A stretch of 64,000 nt of DNA from Episyrphus balteatus (lineage: Eukaryota > Arthropoda > Insecta > Diptera > Syrphidae): NCBI RefSeq assembly GCF_945859705.1, contig NC_079136.1:44529989-44593988 (forward strand). Direction: 5' to 3'. The position numbers and the translations under genes are program-made. The notes under the pieces are model-generated. The model made no database searches, had not been told where the DNA came from, and saw nothing but the letters and a program-made list of their open reading frames with translations. Shown here piece by piece: positions 57,651 through 64,000 of this stretch (its first letter is position 1; every line of letters begins with the position of its first letter).

Positions 57651-59895
57651 CTCAATTTCTATACTATGGTCGACCCTTTCCGCAACACACTCTATCAACT
57701 AACTCTTCGATTAGAAATTGATTGAGCTTGGACATCAAATTGACTATGAAGTAAAGTTGGCCTCTCTACAACATTTCATTATTGGGAAGAGTGAGGTTAT
57801 TAAAAGTTTTGTATGTTTAGTTTGACAGCTTTGAAGAGGGCGTTGTTGCTGGTTGGAGGTCATTAGTAACTTTCTCTTTTTTATATAGACACAAATTGGA
57901 AATGACTAAATAAATGTACCAGCCCAACATGACGCCTTCCAAAACCCCATTATTCTTACTAAAACTACTATATAACAACAATCAATGCCACGTGACCAAT
58001 ATATGTAGGTGTAATGGAATGTATATAAAATGCTCTTTTCTCTCAAGATAAATATTTAAGAGAGATAGAAGGGTGTGAGAGTGGGGTCCTTATAAAACCC
58101 GAATTAGCACTCCTTAGAGGGACGCGCAAAAAAGAATCCTTCAGAAATGATTCAGCAAGATCTAATAAAACAGGGAACGAAAAAAAATGTAATAAATAAT
58201 GCTCCAATTTCAAATGAACGAAAAAAGGGAAAAGAGAGAGAGAAAAGGGGAGCACAGTCGAAATAATAAAAAGGAGATAAAGTGCAGAAACGCCAGATCC
58301 ACCAGATTACTTCCAATTGAGTTGGGCGGGAGCGAATTGGTTGAATTTAAGAAAAAAACGACGAAAAAAAAGTTAAAAAAAAACAAGCGGAATCTGAAGA
58401 CACTTAAAAAGAACAGAAAGACAGCTGTCGCAGTTGATTAATTGCCTCGAACTCAGTATTTTCTTCCGATTTCTTTTTTTGGGTAGAAAAAAAAAATGTT
58501 TTATTTTTTTTACTTATACTTGCGATGCATCAAGTCAAGATGTGTCTCTTTAGGAGACAATTCAAGGCGGAGGTGATCAACTTTCTGAGCAAGTGAAAAA
58601 ATGTTTTCAGTTTTTTTTCGTGTTTTTTTTTTTTTTTTTTGTTTTATATTGAATGAGTGCCGCCTGTTAATGTAGACAGATGTAAGTGAATGAATTGGAA
58701 AAGGAGGAAAGGTGATTGATTTATGAGATTTGCAAATAATTTAATTGTTTTGTTTTATATACCGACGAACGACGACGATTCTCTTGGTTCGTTGGAGAGA
58801 AAGGAAATTCTTTTTACTTTAGTTATTTTTTTTTTTTTTTGTGTAGAAAATGAAAATGAAAAAAATCGTTGGCTTAAAATTAAGTGCGATTAGATAAATT
58901 GATAAGAAATGAATCTTGGAAAACAATATTTCAATTCGAAGTTTAGTTTGACTTTGAAATGGAATGCAGTAGGAACGGAACAGGAGGCGATTGACTGTTT
59001 GAATTGAGTAGACAGACGTTTTTTGAAATAAATGGGTTTTTGCTTATTGAAATGCATTCATCGAAGGAATTGAAATTAGATGATTCTTGATAGATTCAGT
59101 TTTATAATGGCAGTACTGGATAGCTTTTTTTTCCTATTAGAATTCAAGAAATTAATGCAAATGATTTAAAGGATCTTCTTTAGCAGTGATATTCTGATTT
59201 GTTTTTAATTGATTTTGAAAGCCCATTTGAATTGAAAGAATCTGAGGTAATCGTCCTTGAATTTGCGAACTCAATAAGACTTAAAGGTTCTTAGAAACAT
59301 ATGTAAGTAATTTTATATTCTAATTTTTTTGTGACATAGTGGCAATCATAATTGGCTGACAATATTAAAATTTTTTAAAAAATACGACTTTGCAATTATC
59401 GGTTTGTCCTGTGAATTTGATCTAATATTTGAATGAAACTAGAAAAGGGGAGGATACGATGTTAATTTTTGGAACACATATAGGATATGCCAAGGAGTAA
59501 CAGGAACATTCACAAAATGCATAGGTACCTTAATCTTAAGCTCCGCGAAGCCAGCACTGCCACCTCAAAAATATACGTTTGTCCACCCTTCAAAAAAATT
59601 GTGAAGCAATTTTTTTTTTGGAACTAAGCACTCAAATTTTAGTGTGTCCAATGTCCACCTCGAGTTCTTTTTTTTTACCAAAAATCCTTATTTTTCCAAC
59701 CACGCACTGTCTAGGAAATATTTAAAAAAAAAAAAAATTGCAACGAAAAATTCATAAGCCCTCAAAATTCACCAAACAATTTTTTTTGTCAAACATTTTA
59801 GCACTTAAGTATACTATCTTTAAAAAAAAAACTTAAAAAAAAAAATATTTGCTATAAGATTGTCTCATCTAACTATAAAAAAGTTATTATAAAAA
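57651..59895. other. Non-coding DNA, mostly unique
   Basis: Contains a Lys/Arg-rich 80-codon frame (58199-58441), an effect of A-rich and AGAGAGAGA sequence rather than a recognisable protein. TATA-rich and long T runs near 58630 and 58830. A GTTACGCATACACCACAG end motif starts at 59898. Confidence 0.5.
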
Positions 59896-61745
59896 AGTTA
59901 CGCATACACCACAGGGACTTTCTGAGTTTTCTCTTATTTAGTCACTGACTGAATAGTAAAACCACCTGACTTTTGACGTGATAACGTCTTATAAACCGAT
60001 GAACCATGGTAGCCACCACAAAAAAGTGACGCCATTTTCTCCCGTTCCACTCTCGCGGCAAAAATTTCAATTCAAAATTAAAAATAAACTAGGTATTAGA
60101 GATACAAAAATCTTCTATAGCTTATTTGAAAGATAATAACCTAAAGCTTAATCCAAATGAAGGGTTTTTAAAAATTCCGTCATTTAATAGGGTAAACAGG
60201 GGTAAAACGGAAAGATAAAATTTGAGCTAAAATCTAAACGCGAAATTGTAGAGAGTTGATTTTTTTTGCTATAGATAGATGAAACTAATTTAAGAATAAC
60301 TGCATTTAAGAAAACATTCTAAAAAAATTTGAAACTAAGCTATAACGTTTTGTTTGAACGTTGTACACGTGTTGGGGCTATGACGAAATGATGATTTTGG
60401 GTAGGGAAATTGTTTTTTGACAATTCTAAAGGTGCCAGGTAAAAGATGAGGAAAAAAAATTAGGTGTCTAATACGGATTTTTTTCCAATACTCTGCGTTT
60501 CGAAATATGAATTTTTGAAAAACAATTTGTTTTTTAGGGGTATTTTTGGGTAGTTTTTGTTCAAAAAATCTCAAACTAATAGGACATGTAGGTTTTGGCC
60601 TTATGCATACATGTGCAAAATTGGAATCGTTTAGTGAGTTTTGACTGAAGAAACAAGTTTTTAAAAAACACGTTTTTTGACCGTTTTTAACCGATTTTCA
60701 TCGTTTTTTATTTTTATCTTTTTTTTTTTAATAGATACAGGAATAAAATAAATGGAGTAATGATAGACCATGACCACGACTAAATGTGTGCGAATCATTT
60801 TCGTAAACAAAATTTTGAGATAACGGTAAAATAAAATTTTAGAATTCAACAGGTTATAACTTTTGACCAAGAGCAGATAGAAATTTTATTAAACTTTTAT
60901 GAGCATCCTGATACAATTACCTTTCATTTGGTGTATCACACATAGCTGTAGACTAACTACACAATGTTAAATCAAGAAACTTGCGAAAAACTTCAAAACA
61001 CCAGTGAAGATCTGTTGCCCCCCGAACAGCCACCAGTGTGGGAAGTATTGTAATCTCAGTCTGGAAATTCGACATGGTTGACTTTAAAAAATTCTAACTT
61101 CTCTTGAAATGAGATTGATACGTCACTTTGAAATAATAAGCTTTCACATGGTATAAATTTTTTTATAGGTTGTCAAACAAAAAAAATTGATTCCATAGCG
61201 TGAGAACATAAAAATAAATGTTTTTTTTTGCTTTTTTTTAATGAAATTTGATCAAGTTAAAAAAAAATCGAGCTCTTTTTGTAGATATCTCATAGACCTG
61301 ATCGATATATATATTTTGAGCTAAGACAATAAGCTTTCAGATGGTATAAAATTTTGTATAGGTTGTTAGGGAAAAAAATGCAATTAATGACGTGAGAAGA
61401 TAAAAATTCATGTTTTCTTTGCTTTTTTTGATGAAAATGATTGTTTTCAATAACTAATTTTTATACTTTTTGCGCATTGTAAAAATTTAAAAATGGTTTT
61501 ATTCTTAAGAAGAAATACTTGACTTTTAAATTGCATAATTTTTTTTGTAAGCTTTTAAAATAAAAAAAATAATATAATGAAAAAAAAAAGGTATTTTTTT
61601 TAGCTTTTTCTTTTAAATTATGATTGTTTGAAATAAGTTAACGCTTCAATTGACTCATTTTAAACAAAAGCACACAACCTGTTGTCTAACGCCATTATCA
61701 CGTAAAATCAACGTCCGTAAGCCGGCTTTACAGACAACCTCTTTT
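59896..61745 (+). mobile_element. Helitron-related repeat, longest copy
   Basis: Left part has TAGGGTAAACAGGGGTAAAA, corresponding to GGGTAAATAGGGGTAACACG of the 24.8-kb Helitron. Then follow TAATACGGATTTTTTT, AACAGGTTATAACTTTTGAC, GGGAAGTATTGTAATCTCAG, and near the end TATCACGTAAAATCAACGTC with GGCTTTACAGACAACC. Near the left edge TTGACGTGATAACGTC is an inverted counterpart of the TATCACGTAAAATC block. There is an internal duplication of the TTTAAAAAATTC...TAGGTTGTCA segment. No Rep/helicase frame. Confidence 0.6.
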
Positions 61746-62082
61746 TTCAAGAAAATTTATGTTGTCTAATTTATTATTATTTTTTTTTGAAAAAAATGAA
61801 ATGTTTCCAGGAAAAAATCTAGTATTTCAATCAAGGGATATCTAATCACTTGAAAATGTTTTGAGTACTTAACATTTTTCATAGCAACAAAATACAAAAT
61901 ACCTTCAATTGTTCAATTTCTCAAGTTCTATTCATCTGTATTCCTTGATCGGGGTCAACTTACACAACCTCCATTTTAACCACATTATGAAACTTCTTTC
62001 GTATATCCCCTTAAGTTGTAAACCACAAAATGCGCTTACTTAGCCAATAACAAAAGAAAAAAAAACACATTTTGTTTTTAAG
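61746..62082. other. AT-rich non-coding DNA, no gene seen
   Basis: Nothing recognised. Confidence 0.5.
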
Positions 62083-62236
62083 CATTGAAAACCAGATAGA
62101 AACGCAAATACCAATGTGTACCGAAAACACCGAATTACCAGAAATTACTTTGCTTGAGTTGATTAACTCACTCGGTGCAATGGCGGCGGAGTTGGCTTCC
62201 TGCCGGCTACACATTACACCCGTATCGAAGCCATGT
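62083..62236. other. Small GC-richer island, open on both strands
   Basis: In AT-rich surroundings, 62090-62230 is less AT-rich. The plus strand reads ELPEITLLELINSLGAMAAE for part of a run of about 50 codons ending TAA at 62236; the minus strand is open too (62011-62214). A 3' splice-like TTTTGTTTTTAAG lies just upstream. No family recognised. It might be a fragment of a retroelement, a small exon or chance. Confidence 0.25.
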
Positions 62237-63303
62237 TAATCCAAGGTGAAGCTTAATAAACTTTAAACAAAAAATACAATAACAAAAAATAATGTAGGTA
62301 ATACATGAAGTTTTACAAGACAGGAAAAAAAAAACGTGTCTGTGTCTTCTTGTGGTCAGGAGAGGCAACAAAAACCGCAAATCAACCGAACAATTGTTGC
62401 ACCGCTTGGGGTCGTTCATATTAAACTTTTTTTTATTTTTTTTTTTTACTAGTTCCCTCATTCAAGACACATACACTGATACTGAAACAGTTGGAAGTGA
62501 AAAAAAAAAAAAGAAATGAAGTCAATTCACCATCGGGCATTTAGGCAAATGTATCTGCAACAAAAGTGCCCAAAATGACAGTAAAAAAGTTGTTTCTTTT
62601 TCCTGACCAACTAAATGTGTTCGTCTACGGGAGCAGTAGTATAATGGTTGGCGATAGAGGGGACCGATGGCAACTCTACAGTACAGTTAAATGGTTAAAT
62701 AAATTGAAATAGGTGGTACGAATTTAAGGCCTCTGGAGCAACCAATTGTAAACAATTTATTGCCTATGACCACCTGCTGTGTTAACGAGGTTTGTTTAAA
62801 TACAAAAAATAGTAGGGGGATTGTTAACTGGTTGTTAGAATAGAAGGGAACCCAGAACAGTGCTATTTGTTCGTCTTTGCTACTTGAGTTGATTTTATTT
62901 TACAAGATAGAGTTGTGAAATTACAAAGTGATAGGTTTGACACGACCCTATACAGATCACTTTTTCAACCTAAATCAAGGTCTTATTGAGGTAATTAGAT
63001 TGTTGGAGCAGATCTTGAAATAATATATAGTCCCTACCAATGAACCAACTAAATTTAAGAGCGATAATTCGATATGATTCAAAATTAAGAATATTTATGT
63101 ACGTCTAATGAAAATATAAGAATTGCATCAAACTTGCTACTGACAGTTCTGGGGCAGTATTTTAATGCCAGTACATGGACTTTGAGCAATTTCAAAAGGA
63201 CATAGAGGAGGTTTGGCCTTTCGGCTTGGAATGAAAAATATTTCAATTAGGTACTAATCAGTCGATATTTTTACGGTTTTCTCCAGGAGAAAGATTTATA
63301 CTC
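62237..63303. other. Non-coding DNA, no gene seen
   Basis: AT-rich to 62460, then mixed unique DNA. GGGAGCAGTAGTATAATGG at about 62630 is faintly tRNA-like but not supported further. Confidence 0.5.
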
Positions 63304-63420
63304 AGAGAAAAAATAGTGAACCAAAAGCGGAGCCCTGTGGTACCCCACTATATTTTAATATTTCGAAATTATTTTTCCCAGCAACAACTAATAAACATTT
63401 TTTCGGAGAGATTCTGATAA
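63304..63420 (-). pseudogene. Non-LTR reverse transcriptase fossil (GVPQGS block)
   Basis: Minus-strand codons at about 63304-63353 read YSGVPQGSAFGSLFFL, the SGVPQGSxLGPLLF palm block with few changes. Upstream codons are interrupted by stops. Downstream (below 63304) the frame cannot be followed to a FADD box. A short inactive remnant. Confidence 0.75.
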
Positions 63421-63759
63421 TTTTTTTGTACACTTAAATGCCTAAACTATACACTTAACTTTATATAAAACGCTCTTCTATCTAAAGAATACGAACAGGT
63501 ATTTGGCAACCCTACTCAAATGCTTGAAAACACCTAAAACACTTATTTTTAATAAAAATTTATAATTTTTGAAGGCTTAACTAGATATTAGATTTTAAAT
63601 AAAGCATTCTTTTATTATAGTGGTGTTAGTAGTTAGTCAAGAGCTAAAAAACCCTAAAATAACTTGTTTTACAACCAAAATGTATGATGTTTGATAGATT
63701 TGTAGTTTGAAATATGTAGATATAAGCCTTACATGAGGCCCTTTCTTATTTAAAAAAAA
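63421..63759. other. AT-rich non-coding DNA, no gene seen
   Basis: Nothing recognised. Confidence 0.5.
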
Positions 63760-64000
63760 GAGTGTGTGTACACATGTACACGCGACTGAAGTTATACTTC
63801 TCATTCAGTATATGTTAATGAATTTCATTTGATATTTTTAATTTCTATTATGAAGTAATTAATCCACACTTAGTTTTTTTACATTTTTATCAAGTGAACA
63901 ATAAATTAATTCTTTCATCCTCCTTGAGTCCATGTAGTTTTCAATTTATTCTGTGAAATTTACTCATGTTGTGCGGTTCAGAACGTACGGTATATGGTTA
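63760..64000 (+). repeat. Dispersed ~245-bp repeat, copy 2, cut by window edge
   Basis: Inverted relative to 10446-10690, nearly identical from GAGTGTGTGTACACATGTAC to the window end. Starts right after an A run. The full length of the family cannot be known from this window. Confidence 0.9.

Noticed and set aside
58199..58441. Lys/Arg-rich 80-codon frame
   Set aside because: Composition follows from A-rich and AGAGAG sequence; no domain, no splice or start context to support it.
62624..62680. tRNA-like GGGAGCAGTAGTATAATGG
   Set aside because: Only a weak A-box resemblance and no B-box or stems.
1..64000. CRISPR arrays, bacterial operons, or prophage
   Set aside because: The window is eukaryotic non-coding DNA; no direct repeats with regular unique spacers and no prokaryotic genes were seen.

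Overview
The window looks like about 64 kb of an AT-rich, repeat-laden insect genome, plausibly a fly with a large genome. The evidence is long poly-A/T runs, CAT/GAT trinucleotide repeats, many degraded transposons (hAT, piggyBac, Helitron, Tc1/mariner-type, non-LTR retrotransposons), a TTAGG-type telomeric array, and fly-like splice signals (CTAAT branch-point candidate, long T-rich tracts). The order cannot be fixed from sequence. Note that dipterans are generally held to lack the TTAGG telomere repeat.

No complete protein-coding gene is supported. The ORFs are short, rich in Lys/Phe/Asn or low-complexity, and none forms a recognisable intact protein. The clear coding traces are five fossils of non-LTR reverse transcriptase, each marked by a GVPQGS-type block, at about 13.6, 29.4, 36.3, 51.7 and 63.3 kb. 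The most informative host signals are two plus-strand sites, at 17725/17726 and 47800/47801. In each, a long pyrimidine tract ending in AG is followed at once by the strong 5' splice site GTAAGT, and a second strong 5' splice site lies 56 or 116 nt downstream. This is the architecture of recursive splice sites (ratchet points) with a short cryptic RS-exon. I infer that much or all of the window is inside one very long intron of a plus-strand gene.

Layout. 0-3.5 kb: a diverged ~290-bp tandem array, then 164 units of CCTAA. 3.5-5.2 kb: GC-richer, non-repetitive DNA. 5.7-6.9 kb: a Helitron-related dispersed repeat. 8.1-10.35 kb: a nonautonomous hAT element with 8-bp target duplication, carrying a 477-bp tandem repeat and a nested piggyBac MITE. 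11.4-12.9 kb: a 1.5-kb foldback element. 13.2-13.6 kb: a MITE with a tRNA-like segment, inserted beside a reverse-transcriptase fossil. 15.2-16.2 kb: a TIR element with 5-bp target duplication. 17.7 kb: first recursive splice site. 20-22.3 kb: a palindromic repeat family. 24.8-26 kb: a Helitron with both ends. 29.8-31.4 kb: a large palindrome made of two inverted copies of the Helitron-related repeat. 34.6-36 kb: two TIR elements with GGGTAAAA-type ends. 42-45.2 kb: a foldback hairpin, further dispersed repeats, and a 78-copy GTCTGTCA array. 45.9-47.3 kb: a second hAT element with a perfect 8-bp duplication. 47.8 kb: second recursive splice site. 48-64 kb: a TA-flanked MITE, minisatellites, more dispersed repeats and, at the right edge, an inverted copy of a 245-bp repeat also present at 10.45 kb.

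Coordinates of target duplications and splice motifs were read base by base. Outer limits of diverged repeats are approximate. Superfamily names rest on terminal motifs and duplication length only, because no transposase could be read.
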